A stretch of 64,000 nt of DNA from Streptomyces sp. NBC_01262 (lineage in GTDB: Bacteria; Actinomycetota; Actinomycetes; Streptomycetales; Streptomycetaceae): the NCBI RefSeq assembly GCF_036226365.1, contig NZ_CP108462.1, positions 4,152,501-4,216,500 on the forward strand, written 5' to 3'. Below, in pieces: positions 51,698 to 60,606 of the stretch. Made by a program: the position numbers and the translations under genes. The notes below the pieces were generated by a model. It was not told the origin of the DNA, did no database searches, and worked only from the letters and a program-made list of their open reading frames with translations. The stretch's first letter is position 1. Each line of letters starts with the position of its first letter.

Positions 51698-52240
51698 TCA
51701 CAGCCGTGGGAAGCGCGTCAGCAGCTCCCAGATCACCGGATTCGCGTCGAGCCCGTCGTGGGTGTCCGACAGATCCGCGACCAGGTCCTGCAGGAAGTCG
51801 CGCGCCTCGCGGCGCAGCTGCGTGTGGTTGAACGTGAGCGGCGGATCGTCCGGCGCCCAGTCCGCGGTGACGTCCACCCAGCCGAAGCGGCGCTCGAAGC
51901 GCAGCCGGTCGGCGGACTCGGTGAAGTCCAGCTCGGCGTACTGCGGCCGGGCGGCGCGGCTGCCCCTCGGGTCGCGGTCGATCAGCTCGACGATGTCGCA
52001 CAGCGCCCAGGCGAAGTCCAGCACCGGGACCCATCCCCAGGCTGTGGACAGCTCGCGGTCGGCCTTCACGTCCGCCAGGTAGACGTCGCCGCAGAAGAGG
52101 TCGTGGCGCAGCGCGTGCGTGTTCGCGGTGCGGTAGTCCGTCTGGGGCGGGTCCGGGAAGCGGCGGGAGAGCGAGTAGCCGATATCGATCACGTCGTCGA
52201 TGGTGTCATGGAAGGCGGCAGGCCCCGGTCCGTACCGCAT
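51698..52240 (-). CDS. Conserved hypothetical protein, unknown function
   Basis: 180 residues from the ATG at 52240, acidic/aromatic, with LFCGDVYLADVKADRELSTA, WVPVLDFAWALCDIVELID and FGWVDVTADWAPDDPPLTF. No family is recognised. The ATG at 52240 lies in the loop of the terD terminator hairpin and has no ribosome site, so the true start may be a GTG at 52192 (VIDIGYSLSRRF), giving 164 residues. It may be an immunity-like or SUKH-like small protein, but I cannot support that. Confidence 0.55.
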   Translation of the reverse strand: MRYGPGPAAFHDTIDDVIDIGYSLSRRFPDPPQTDYRTANTHALRHDLFCGDVYLADVKADRELSTAWGWVPVLDFAWALCDIVELIDRDPRGSRAARPQYAELDFTESADRLRFERRFGWVDVTADWAPDDPPLTFNHTQLRREARDFLQDLVADLSDTHDGLDANPVIWELLTRFPRL

Positions 52241-52253
52241 GGACCGGGGCCTG
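52219..52253 (-). terminator. Terminator after terD
   Basis: Perfect 13-bp inverted repeat CAGGCCCCGGTCC (52219-52231) and GGACCGGGGCCTG (52241-52253) with a 9-base loop, 18 bases after the terD stop. Confidence 0.8.
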
Positions 52254-52271
52254 CCTGGACGAGCGCTTACG

Positions 52272-52847
52272 TCAGAGGTTCACGCCGAAGTCGGTCGCGA
52301 TGCCGACCAGGCCGGACGCGTAGCCCTGGCCGACCGCGCGGAACTTCCACTCCGCGCCGTTGCGGTAGAGCTCGCCGAAGACCATGGCGGTCTCGGTGGC
52401 GGCGTCCTCGCTGAGGTCGTAGCGGGCGATCTCGGCGCCGCCGGCCTGGTTGATGATGCGGATGTACGCGTTGCGCACCTGGCCGAAGTTCTGGCTGCGG
52501 GTCTCGCCGTCGTAGATGGAGACCGGGAAGACGATCTTGTCGATGTCGGCGGGGAGGCCGGCCAGGTTGACGTTGATCGCCTCGTCGTCGCCCGCGCCCT
52601 CACCGGTGCGGTTGTCGCCGGTGTGGACGATGGTCTGGTCCGGGGAGGTCTTGTTGTTGAAGAAGACGAAGTGGCCGTCCGAGTAGACCTTGCCGGTCTG
52701 GTTGAGCGCGATCGCACTCGCATCCAGGTCGAAGTCGGTGCCCGTGGTGGTGCGGACGTCCCAGCCGAGGCCGACCGTGACGGCCGTCAGGCCCGGTGCT
52801 TCCTTGGTGAGCGAGACGTTGCCGCCCTTGGACAGGCTTACAGCCAT
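52272..52847 (-). CDS. TerD-family protein
   Basis: 191 residues, typical length. Starts MAVSLSKGGNVSLTKEAPGL, with LGWDVRTTTGTDFDLDASA, the calcium-binding-type DDEAINVNLAGLPADIDKI and QNFGQVRNAYIRI. TerD proteins bind Ca2+ and belong to the tellurium/stress-resistance group; in Streptomyces paralogues affect differentiation. GGAGG precedes the ATG. It ends in a strong terminator and stands alone, without other ter genes. Confidence 0.94.
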   Translation of the reverse strand: MAVSLSKGGNVSLTKEAPGLTAVTVGLGWDVRTTTGTDFDLDASAIALNQTGKVYSDGHFVFFNNKTSPDQTIVHTGDNRTGEGAGDDEAINVNLAGLPADIDKIVFPVSIYDGETRSQNFGQVRNAYIRIINQAGGAEIARYDLSEDAATETAMVFGELYRNGAEWKFRAVGQGYASGLVGIATDFGVNL

Positions 52848-52995
52848 GGGAATGCCCCTCCGTGATGCCGGTTGTTGCGACCGACGCTACCTTTACCCGC
52901 CCTAACGCGGTCAGGGCACCGCATGGTTCCGTTACACAGACACACGGCCAAAAACCGTGTGACGCGTGGGGCCCCGAACCGGGATCATGGGACAC

Positions 52996-53424
52996 ATGTC
53001 CGGGCCCCTTCTCATCCGCGGTTCGGTCTCCGTCCCGGAGGCCGAGCTCCTGTGGCGTTTCTCGCGGTCCTCAGGGCCCGGCGGCCAGCACGTCAACACC
53101 ACCGACAGCCAGGTCGAGCTCCGCTTCGACCTCGCGAACACCGATTGCCTCCCACCGGTGTGGAAGGAGCGCGCTCTCGCCGCGCTCGCCTCCCGCCTCG
53201 TCGGCGGCTTCGTCTCCGTACGCGCCTCCGAGCACCGCTCCCAGTGGCGCAACCGCGAGACCGCGTCCGCCCGCCTCGCGTCCCTGCTGGCGGAGGCCAC
53301 CGCGCCGCCGCCGAAGGCGCGCCGCACGACCCGTATCCCCCGGGGCATCAACGAGCGCCGCCTGCAGCACAAGAAGCGCCGCGCCGACACCAAGCGCGGC
53401 CGATCCGGCAAGGACTGGGCATGA
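52996..53424 (+). CDS. arfB: Ribosome-rescue peptidyl-tRNA hydrolase ArfB
   Basis: 142 residues: a class I release-factor-like domain with the catalytic GGQ in SSGPGGQHVNTTDSQVEL, and a basic C-terminal tail (RLQHKKRRADTKRGRSGK) that enters the empty mRNA channel of stalled ribosomes. It releases peptides from non-stop complexes. ATG at 52996 (MSGPLLIRG) gives the normal N-terminus; earlier in-frame ATGs add ten residues. The next gene begins 10 bases downstream. Confidence 0.94.
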   Translation: MSGPLLIRGSVSVPEAELLWRFSRSSGPGGQHVNTTDSQVELRFDLANTDCLPPVWKERALAALASRLVGGFVSVRASEHRSQWRNRETASARLASLLAEATAPPPKARRTTRIPRGINERRLQHKKRRADTKRGRSGKDWA

Positions 53425-53434
53425 GGGGTTGAGC

Positions 53435-54550
53435 ATGGACAACGAGGAAGAGTTCAAGGCGCGCTGGCTGGCCGCCCTGCGCGACTGCGACCGCGTGCTG
53501 TCCTACGGCAGGCCCAGGTCGATGCGCGAGCGGCTCGCCCCGCTCACCGCGTACGAAGGCCTGGACGGCCCCACGGACTTCTACGGGGACGGGGTCGTCA
53601 CCGAGCTGGAACGGCGGGTCGCCGAGCTGCTCGGCACGCAGGACGCCGCCTTCTTCCCCACCGGCACCATGGCCCAGCAGGTCGCCCTGCGCTGCTGGGC
53701 CGGCCGCACCGGCAACCCCACGGTCGCGCTCCACCCCCTCGCCCACCCCGAAACGCACGAGCGCGCCGCGCTCTCCGCCCTCACCGGCCTGCGCACGGTT
53801 CACCCCACCACCAAGCGGCGGCTCCCCGACGCGGACGAGATCCGCGACCTCGACGAGCCCTTCGGCACCCTGATGCTCGAACTGCCCCTGCGCGAAGCGG
53901 GTTTCATCCTGCCCACCTGGGACGGCCTGACCGCCACCGTCGCCGCCGCCCGCGAGCGCGACGCCGTCGTCCACTTCGACGGCGCCCGGCTGTGGGAGTG
54001 CCCGCCGCACTTCGGCCACTCCCTGCCCGAGATCGCCGCCCTCGCCGACAGCGTCTACGTCTCCTTCTACAAATCCCTTGAAGGCATCTCCGGCGCGGCT
54101 CTCTGCGGCCCCGCCGACTTCATCGCCGAGGCGAAAGCCTGGCGGCACCGCTACGGGGGCCTGCTCTTCCAGCAGTGGCCCGCCGCGCTCTCCGCCCTCC
54201 ACGGGCTCGACCACGAACTGCCCCGCCTCCCGCAGTACGTCGCCCACGCCAAGCTCGTCGCAGCCGCCCTGGGGGACGCGCTACGAGGGTCCGTGCCCTT
54301 CCACCGGGTGAACCCCGAGACCCCGTACACCCACCAGTTCCAGGTCTGGCTTGCCGGGTCGGCGGAGACGCTGAACGAGGCCGGTGTCCGGCAGGCCGAG
54401 GAGACGAAGACGGCCGTCTTCGGGAAGTGGTACGACTCGGACCTGCCGGGGCTCGCGCTCACGGAGATGACGGTCGCGGCATCCGCGCTGGAGTGGACAG
54501 CGGAGGATGTGGCGAGCGGGGTGGCCGACTTCCTGTCGTACGTGGGCTGA
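53435..54550 (+). CDS. PLP-dependent threonine-aldolase-like enzyme
   Basis: 371 residues of the beta-eliminating lyase/threonine aldolase family (fold type I). PLP Lys213 in VYVSFYKSLEGISGA, Asp in VVHFDGARLWECPP, and PTGTMAQQVALRCW for phosphate binding. It would cleave beta-hydroxy-amino acids or a related substrate. GAGGGG lies upstream. It is 10 bases after arfB, probably co-transcribed. A palindromic repeat follows 4 bases after the stop. Confidence 0.9.
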   Translation: MDNEEEFKARWLAALRDCDRVLSYGRPRSMRERLAPLTAYEGLDGPTDFYGDGVVTELERRVAELLGTQDAAFFPTGTMAQQVALRCWAGRTGNPTVALHPLAHPETHERAALSALTGLRTVHPTTKRRLPDADEIRDLDEPFGTLMLELPLREAGFILPTWDGLTATVAAARERDAVVHFDGARLWECPPHFGHSLPEIAALADSVYVSFYKSLEGISGAALCGPADFIAEAKAWRHRYGGLLFQQWPAALSALHGLDHELPRLPQYVAHAKLVAAALGDALRGSVPFHRVNPETPYTHQFQVWLAGSAETLNEAGVRQAEETKTAVFGKWYDSDLPGLALTEMTVAASALEWTAEDVASGVADFLSYVG

Positions 54551-54553
54551 AGC

Positions 54554-54690
54554 AACGCCCTTCGGGCGTGTCCTCAATCGCCGGACGGGCTGAATTTTCA
54601 GCCCGTCCGGCGATTGAGGACCGGGGTCTGGGGCGGAGCCCCAGCGGGTCCGGGCGGAGCCCGGTTTCGGGAAGGGGCGGGGTGGGGGAA
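54554..54690. repeat. Palindromic/hairpin repeat, copy 2 (long form)
   Basis: Modular element made of successive hairpins. First ACGCCC-TTC-GGGCGT (54554-54568). Then the 25-base palindrome arms at 54570-54594 and 54597-54621 separated by TT. Then CTGGGGC-GGA-GCCCCAG, then CCGGGC-GGA-GCCCGG. The last 47 bases (54644-54690) are identical to 61851-61897 inside the carboxyltransferase gene. It lies between two convergent genes and may also serve as terminator. Confidence 0.88.
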
Positions 54691-54699
54691 GGACCCCTG

Positions 54700-56337
54700 T
54701 CACCCCAGCCGCAGCACCGCCCCCAGCACGTCCACCAGCCAGCCCTCCGGGTCCGAGGGAAGCTCGGCCGCCCGCCAGGCCACGAAGCCGTCAGGGCGGA
54801 CCAGGACGGCTCCGGTGTCAGCGACGCCGTGGAGCGCGGCCCAGTCGGCCTCGGGCTCGGGGACGAGGTGCGCGTCGGTGCCGAAGCCGACCCGGTACAC
54901 GGCCAGCGGCACGCCCAGCCGGTCCGCGGCGGCCCGTGCCGCCGTGTGCCAGTCGGCGCCCGCGTCGCCGGTGCCGACGAGGAGGACGGGGGCGCGCTCG
55001 TAGAGGTCGAGGGTGGAGCGGCGGACGCCGCCGGCGTCGGTGACCCAGACGTGGGGTGCGCGGGTGCCGGGCTCGCCGGTGGGGCGGAAGGACTCGGGGA
55101 CGACGGGGAGGCCGGGGTCGGCGCCGACGACGGCGCCGTCGGGGTAGCGGTAGCCGAGGGCGACGGCCATGACGTTCTTCTGGGGGCCGCCGGTGGGCGG
55201 CGGGGCGTAGCCGGGGTGGCGGTGCTCGGCGGAGCGGGCGGAGGCCCGCTCGCCGGTCGCGACGGCGACGGGGCGGCGCTCCTGCTCGTACGTGTCCAGA
55301 AGCGCGGGTCCGGCCCAGCCGCCCAGCACGGCGGCGAGCTTCCAGGCGAGGTTGTGCGCGTCCTGGATGCCGGTGTTGGAGCCGAAGGCGCCGGTCGGGG
55401 ACATCTCGTGGGCGGAGTCGCCGGCGAGCAGGACCCGGCCTGCCCCGTAGCGGTCGGCGACGCGCTCGGCGGCATGCCAGGGGGCCTTGCCGGTGATCTC
55501 GATCTCCAGCTCGGGCAAACCGACGGCGGCCCGGATGTGGGCGGCGCAGCGCTCGTCGGTGAAGTCCTCCAGGGCCTCGCCCTGTTCGGGGTGCCAGGGG
55601 GCGTGGAAGACCCAGTTCTCGACGTTGTCGACGGGCAGCAGGACGCCGTCGGCCGCCGGGTCGGTGAGGTAGCAGGCGATGAACAGCCGGTCGCCGACCG
55701 CCTCGGCGAGCCGCTTGGCGCGGAAGGTGACGCTGACGTTGTGGAAGAGCTCGCCGCGCCCGGTCTGGCCGATCCGCAGGGCCTCGCGTACGGGGCTGCG
55801 CGGGCCGTCGGCGGCGATCAGGTAGTCGGCGACGACCGTTCGCCGCTCGCCACTCTCGCGGTCCAGCAGTTGCGCCACGACCCCGTCGTCGGACTCCTCG
55901 AAGCCGAGCAGCTCCGTGGAGAAGCGGATGTCGCCGCCCAGCTCACGCGCGTACGCCAGCAGCACCGGCTCCAGGTCGTTCTGGCTGCACAGGCACCACC
56001 CGGACGGGCTGATCCGGGACAGCTTGCCGCCCGGGTCGATCTCGCGGAACAGCCATTCCGCCTCGGGGTCGACCAGCGAGGCGGCCTGCAGGATGCCGTG
56101 GTTGCCGGCCAGGACCGAGGCGGCCTCGCGGATCAGCGGCTCGGCGCCGGCCGTGCGGAACAGCTCCATGGTGCGCAGGTTGTTGCCGCGGCCGCGGGGG
56201 TGGATGGAGGTGCCCGGATGCTTCTCGACGAGAAGGTGGGGCACGCCGAGGCGGGCGAGGAAGAGGGAGGCGGAGAGCCCGACGAGGGAGCCGCCCACGA
56301 TGAGGACCGGAACCCGGTCGTCGGCCTGTGTGGTCAT
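54700..56337 (-). CDS. FAD-dependent aromatic polyketide monooxygenase
   Basis: 545 residues of the PheA/TetX-like class A flavoprotein hydroxylases. GxGxxG-type start VPVLIVGGSLVGLSASLFLA, DG motif IAADGPRSPVREAL, GD motif GRVLLAGDSAHEMSPTGAFG, and a C-terminal thioredoxin-like domain (residues of about 400-545) usual for polyketide hydroxylases. It probably hydroxylates the aromatic polyketide made by the divergent genes, like the hydroxylase of the whiE spore-pigment cluster. The start at 56337 (MTTQADDRVP) was preferred to one 15 residues upstream. Confidence 0.92.
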   Translation of the reverse strand: MTTQADDRVPVLIVGGSLVGLSASLFLARLGVPHLLVEKHPGTSIHPRGRGNNLRTMELFRTAGAEPLIREAASVLAGNHGILQAASLVDPEAEWLFREIDPGGKLSRISPSGWCLCSQNDLEPVLLAYARELGGDIRFSTELLGFEESDDGVVAQLLDRESGERRTVVADYLIAADGPRSPVREALRIGQTGRGELFHNVSVTFRAKRLAEAVGDRLFIACYLTDPAADGVLLPVDNVENWVFHAPWHPEQGEALEDFTDERCAAHIRAAVGLPELEIEITGKAPWHAAERVADRYGAGRVLLAGDSAHEMSPTGAFGSNTGIQDAHNLAWKLAAVLGGWAGPALLDTYEQERRPVAVATGERASARSAEHRHPGYAPPPTGGPQKNVMAVALGYRYPDGAVVGADPGLPVVPESFRPTGEPGTRAPHVWVTDAGGVRRSTLDLYERAPVLLVGTGDAGADWHTAARAAADRLGVPLAVYRVGFGTDAHLVPEPEADWAALHGVADTGAVLVRPDGFVAWRAAELPSDPEGWLVDVLGAVLRLG

Positions 56338-56479
56338 AGCCAGCTCAATGCCCGATGCGGGGGCAACATTTTCGTCATTCACCCGAGCGGATCACATATC
56401 TCGCCCCATCCGGCTTACCGAACCACGATCAGTGGACGACGGACACGCTCGTCAGAACCACGTAAGGATGAGGTGCACC

Positions 56480-57616
56480 ATGACTCCGCCGGTCGAAAAG
56501 GTCTCGCAGTCCGCGCTGGACGGTTCCCGTACCCGCGTCGTTCTGCTGCTGGAGGTCGAGGACGGCGCCGAGCAGCGGCTGCTCGAAGCGTACGACCAGA
56601 TGTGCAACCGTGTGGCAGCCGTTCCCGGGCATATCAGCGACCAGTTGTGCCAGTCCATCGAGAACCCCTCGCAGTGGCTGATCACCAGCGAGTGGGAGAG
56701 CGCGCTGACCTTCCTCGCGTGGGTGGACAGCCCGGCGCATCTGGAGATGGTCGAGCCGCTGCACGGCTGCGTGCGCGACACGCGTTCCCTGCGCTTCGGC
56801 GTCCTGCGCGAGACGCGCGTACGCGGCGGCGCACGGACCGGTGACCTGCAGTCCGCGCCGCGCATCGGCGACGGCGTGGTCCGGCACGCGATCACCTTCA
56901 CTGTGAAGCCGGGCAGCGAGGCGAAGGTCGCGGAGATCCTGGCCGGCTACACATCGCCGCAGGCGCGGGTCGACGACACGACCTCGCTGCGCAGGACGTC
57001 CTTGTTCATGCACGGCAACCGCGTCGTACGGGCCGTGGAGGTGCGCGGCGAGCTGGTGAAGGCGCTGCGGCACGTCGCGGTGCAGCCGGAGGTGCGGGCG
57101 GTCGAGGAGGCCATCAACCCGTACCTGGAGGTGGACCGGGACCTGAGCGACCCGCACTCGGCGCGGGAGTTCTTCGCGCGGGCCGCGCTGCCGGCCGTGC
57201 ACCATGTGGCGGCGCGCCGGGAATCCGTAGAGCCCTTGCGCAGGCACGCGTTGTTCTACCCGGCGAAGGACGGCTGCGGCCAGGCGCTGGCCAGGCTGCT
57301 GGCCCGGCAGGACGAGAGCGCGTCGGACGACCCGGCGAGCCCGGTGGCGGGCAGCACGGTCTTCCTGCGCGAGGACCTCGTCGTACGGCTGGTCGACCTG
57401 CGCGTGCCGCTTGAGGAAGCGCCGCTGGCCGCCGTGGCCGCCGCCGGACCGCACAAGGCGGGCACGCTCGGCCGCCTGCTGGACGAGACCGTGAACCTGG
57501 CGGACGAGCAGGGGATCAAGCGGTTCCTGGCCGACCACGACATGCGCATGGTCACCGACCGCCGCGCCCCCGAGGACGAGGCCGCCGGCCACCGGCAGCC
57601 GGGGCCGCCGCACTGA
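56480..57616 (+). CDS. SchA/CurD-like polyketide cluster protein
   Basis: 378 residues. An N-terminal ferredoxin-like antibiotic-monooxygenase-type domain (TRVVLLLEVEDGAEQRLLEA, CNRVAAVPGHISDQLCQS) is followed by SchA/CurD-like repeats (HAITFTVKPGSEAKVAEIL, HALFYPAKDGCGQALARLL). Homologues (whiE ORF I, schA, curD) begin spore-pigment and pentangular aromatic clusters; their exact role is unsettled, possibly chain folding or complex assembly. It is divergent from the monooxygenase. GAGGT precedes the ATG; an ATG at 56468 is possible. Confidence 0.85.
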   Translation: MTPPVEKVSQSALDGSRTRVVLLLEVEDGAEQRLLEAYDQMCNRVAAVPGHISDQLCQSIENPSQWLITSEWESALTFLAWVDSPAHLEMVEPLHGCVRDTRSLRFGVLRETRVRGGARTGDLQSAPRIGDGVVRHAITFTVKPGSEAKVAEILAGYTSPQARVDDTTSLRRTSLFMHGNRVVRAVEVRGELVKALRHVAVQPEVRAVEEAINPYLEVDRDLSDPHSAREFFARAALPAVHHVAARRESVEPLRRHALFYPAKDGCGQALARLLARQDESASDDPASPVAGSTVFLREDLVVRLVDLRVPLEEAPLAAVAAAGPHKAGTLGRLLDETVNLADEQGIKRFLADHDMRMVTDRRAPEDEAAGHRQPGPPH

Positions 57617-57806
57617 CCGGCCCGGCACGGCGGGGTGACGATCGATGAACCACCCTGAAACCCGTCCCGCGCACCGCCCCGAAACCCACCCCGCAACCCC
57701 CCTGACATCCGCCTTGGAACGACCCGACGGACACCGGCGGCCGCCACGGGCCGGCGCCGACAGGCGCCACCCGGCACCGGCGGACACCGGCTGGAGGAGG
57801 CAACCC

Positions 57807-59111
57807 ATGGCCAGTAATTCCAGGGCCGGCACTTCCCGGTTCCCCACACGCCGGGTGGCGGTCACCGGAGCCGGTGTCGTCGCCCCCGGCGGGGTGGGCG
57901 TCCCCGCCTTCTGGGAGCTGCTGACCGCCGGACGTACGGCGACCCGTGGCATCACCCTCTTCGACCCCACGGGCTTCCGCTCCCGGATCGCCGCCGAGTG
58001 CGACTTCGACCCGGCGGCGGCCGGACTCACCCCGGCAGACGCACAACGCGCGGACCGCTACGTCCAGTTCGCGCTCGCGGCCGCCGACGAGGCGGTCCGC
58101 GACTCCGGGCTCGACCTGGACCGCGAGGACCCCTGGCGGATCGGCGTCTCGCTGGGCACCGCGGTCGGCGGCACCACCCGCCTGGAGCGGGACTACGTGC
58201 TCGTCAGCGAGCGCGGTGCCCGCTGGGACGTCGACCACCGCCGGGCCGACCCGCACCTGCACCGGGCCTTCGCGCCCAGCGCGCTGGCCTCCGAGATAGC
58301 GGAGCGGCACGGTGCCCGCGGCCCCGTGCAGACCGTCTCCACCGGCTGCACCTCGGGCCTGGACGCGGTCGGTTACGCCTTCCACGCGATCGAGGAGGGC
58401 CGCGCCGACATCGTCCTGGCGGGCGCGTCGGACTCGCCGATATCCCCGATCACGGTGGCCTGCTTCGACGCCATCAAGGCCACCTCCGCCAACAACGACG
58501 ACCCCGCCCACGCCTCCCGTCCCTTCGACGCCAACCGCGACGGCTTCGTCATGGGCGAGGGCGGCGCGGTCCTCGTACTGGAGGACCTGGAGCACGCCAG
58601 GGCCCGGGGCGCCCGGGTCTACTGCGAGGTCAGGGGCTACGCCACGTACGGCAACGCGTACCACATGACCGGTCTGACGACCGAGGGCATGGAGATGTCC
58701 GAGGCCATCGACCGCGCCCTGGCGCATGCCCGCCTGGACGCCAGCGGCATCGACTACGTCAACGCCCACGGCTCCGGCACCAAGCAGAACGACCGCCACG
58801 AGACGGCCGCCGTCAAGCGCTCGCTCGGCGCGCACGCCTACGCGACGCCCATGAGCTCCATCAAGTCCATGGTCGGCCATTCCCTGGGCGCGATCGGGGC
58901 GATCGAACTGGCCGCCTGCACGCTCGCGCTCGCGCACGGCGTGGTCCCGCCCACCGCCAACTACGAGACCCCGGACCCGGAGTGCGACCTGGACTACGTC
59001 CCGCGCACGGCCCGCGAGGCGCGGCTGCGGACGGTGCTGTCGGTGGGCAGCGGCTTCGGCGGCTTCCAGTCCGCCGTCGTACTGAACCGAGCGGAGGGCA
59101 GCCGGTCATGA
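57807..59111 (+). CDS. Type II PKS ketosynthase alpha
   Basis: 434 residues. Catalyses decarboxylative condensation of malonyl-ACP units. Active-site Cys181 in TVSTGCTSGLDA, His321 in VNAHGSGT and His358 in MVGHSLGAIG are all present. It pairs with the chain-length factor that overlaps its stop (ATGA). GGAGGAGG precedes the ATG at 57807. An in-frame ATG at 57645 would add 54 low-complexity residues and was rejected. The 190 bases before the gene show only short GAAACCC-type repeats. Confidence 0.97.
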   Translation: MASNSRAGTSRFPTRRVAVTGAGVVAPGGVGVPAFWELLTAGRTATRGITLFDPTGFRSRIAAECDFDPAAAGLTPADAQRADRYVQFALAAADEAVRDSGLDLDREDPWRIGVSLGTAVGGTTRLERDYVLVSERGARWDVDHRRADPHLHRAFAPSALASEIAERHGARGPVQTVSTGCTSGLDAVGYAFHAIEEGRADIVLAGASDSPISPITVACFDAIKATSANNDDPAHASRPFDANRDGFVMGEGGAVLVLEDLEHARARGARVYCEVRGYATYGNAYHMTGLTTEGMEMSEAIDRALAHARLDASGIDYVNAHGSGTKQNDRHETAAVKRSLGAHAYATPMSSIKSMVGHSLGAIGAIELAACTLALAHGVVPPTANYETPDPECDLDYVPRTAREARLRTVLSVGSGFGGFQSAVVLNRAEGSRS

Positions 59112-60337
59112 CCAGTGTGATCACCGGAATCGGGGTCGTAGCCCCGAACGGCATCGGCACCGACGCCTTCTGGAAGGCCACCCGCGAAGGCGTCAGCGTC
59201 CTGGACCGGGTCACCCGCGAGGGCTGCCTGGACCTGCCGCTGCGCATCGCGGGCGAGGTGCGCGGCTTCGACGCCACGGCCGCCATCGAGGAGCGCTTCG
59301 TCGTCCAGACCGACCGCTTCACGCACTTCGCCATGGCGGCGGCCGACCTGGCGCTGGCCGACGCCCGCCTGACGGCCGATCCGGACGACCCCTTCGCCGT
59401 CGGCGTCGTCACCGCCGCCGGCTCGGGCGGCGGCGAGTTCGGCCAGCGAGAACTGCAACGGCTGTGGGGGCAGGGGCCGCACTACGTGGGCCCGTACCAG
59501 TCCATCGCCTGGTTCTACGCGGCCAGCACCGGCCAGATCTCCATCCGCGGCGGCTTCAAGGGCCCCTGCGGGGTCGTCGCCAGCGACGAGGCCGGCGGCC
59601 TGGACGCCATCGGCCACGCCTGCCGCACCCTCGCCCGCCCCGACACCGGCACCCGCGCGGTCGTCGTCGGCGCCGCCGAGGCCCCGCTCGCGCCGTACTC
59701 GGGGGTGTGCCAGCTCGGCTACGCGGAGCTCAGCCTCGCGGCGGACCCCGAACGGGCCTACCAGCCTTTCACGGCACGCGCATGCGGCTTCTCTCCGGCC
59801 GAGGGCGGCGCCATGCTCGTCGTCGAGGACGCCGAACACGCCCTTGCGCGTGGCGCGCGGCCCCGGGCCGTCATCGCCGGGCACGCCGCCACCTTCACCG
59901 GGGCCTCGCGCTGGGCGGAGTCCCGGGAAGGCCTCGTCCGCGCGATCGGCGGCGCCCTGGAGGAAGCCGGGCTGGCGCCGTCCGACATCGATGTCGTCTT
60001 CGCCGACGCCATGGGCACCCCCGACGCCGACCGCGCCGAGGCGGAGGCGATCGCCGCCGTCTTCGGCCCCCGGGGCGTCCCCGTCACCGCCCCCAAGACC
60101 GGCACCGGCCGCGCCTACTGCGGCGGGTCCGTGCTCGACACCGCGGCCGCCGTGCTCGCCCTGGAGCACGGCACCGTACCCCCCACCCCGCAGGTCACCG
60201 AGGTCCTCGACGACCTCGGCATCGACCTGGTCACCGGCCGCGCCCGCGCGGTGGGCCGACTGCGTGCCGCGCTGGTCCTCAGCCGCGGCCTCATGGGCTC
60301 CAACGCGGCCCTTGTAGTGAAGGAGTACACAAAATGA
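59108..60337 (+). CDS. Type II PKS chain-length factor (ketosynthase beta)
   Basis: 409 residues, KS-like fold without the catalytic Cys. The position of Cys is taken by Glu161 in VVASDEAGGLDA, where Gln is the common residue in this family. It sets polyketide length as a heterodimer with KS-alpha. The rest is typical: GIGVVAPNGIGTDAFW at the start, CGFSPAEGGAMLVVED and APKTGTGRAYCGGSVLD. It overlaps KS-alpha and ACP by 4 bases each. The product length cannot be read by eye. Confidence 0.96.
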   Translation: MTSVITGIGVVAPNGIGTDAFWKATREGVSVLDRVTREGCLDLPLRIAGEVRGFDATAAIEERFVVQTDRFTHFAMAAADLALADARLTADPDDPFAVGVVTAAGSGGGEFGQRELQRLWGQGPHYVGPYQSIAWFYAASTGQISIRGGFKGPCGVVASDEAGGLDAIGHACRTLARPDTGTRAVVVGAAEAPLAPYSGVCQLGYAELSLAADPERAYQPFTARACGFSPAEGGAMLVVEDAEHALARGARPRAVIAGHAATFTGASRWAESREGLVRAIGGALEEAGLAPSDIDVVFADAMGTPDADRAEAEAIAAVFGPRGVPVTAPKTGTGRAYCGGSVLDTAAAVLALEHGTVPPTPQVTEVLDDLGIDLVTGRARAVGRLRAALVLSRGLMGSNAALVVKEYTK

Positions 60338-60606
60338 GCACCGAGATCAGCAACGAACTGACCTACGACGAGCTTGCCGCCCTCATGAAGTCCAGCGCGG
60401 GCATCACCGCGGACCCCGAGCGGCTCGCCGCCGGCCCCGACACGCCCTTCGCCGACTACGGTCTCGACTCCCTCGGCGTGCTCGGCATCGTCGCCGAGCT
60501 GGAGAACCGCCGGGGTGTCACGATCGCCGGCGAGGCCGACTCCTGCAAGACGCCGGGGGCCTTCATGGATGTCGTCAACGCCTCGCTGAAGGCGGGTGTC
60601 ATATGA
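60334..60606 (+). CDS. Type II PKS acyl carrier protein
   Basis: 90 residues. The phosphopantetheine attachment Ser46 lies in DYGLDSLGVLGIVAELE. It carries the growing polyketide between KS/CLF and cyclases. It overlaps the chain-length factor upstream and the cyclase downstream, both as ATGA. Confidence 0.97.
   Translation: MSTEISNELTYDELAALMKSSAGITADPERLAAGPDTPFADYGLDSLGVLGIVAELENRRGVTIAGEADSCKTPGAFMDVVNASLKAGVI

Noticed and set aside
57645..57806. 54-residue N-terminal extension of KS-alpha
   Set aside because: Pro/His/Arg low-complexity from GAAACCC-type repeats, with a strong ribosome site just before the ATG at 57807 instead.
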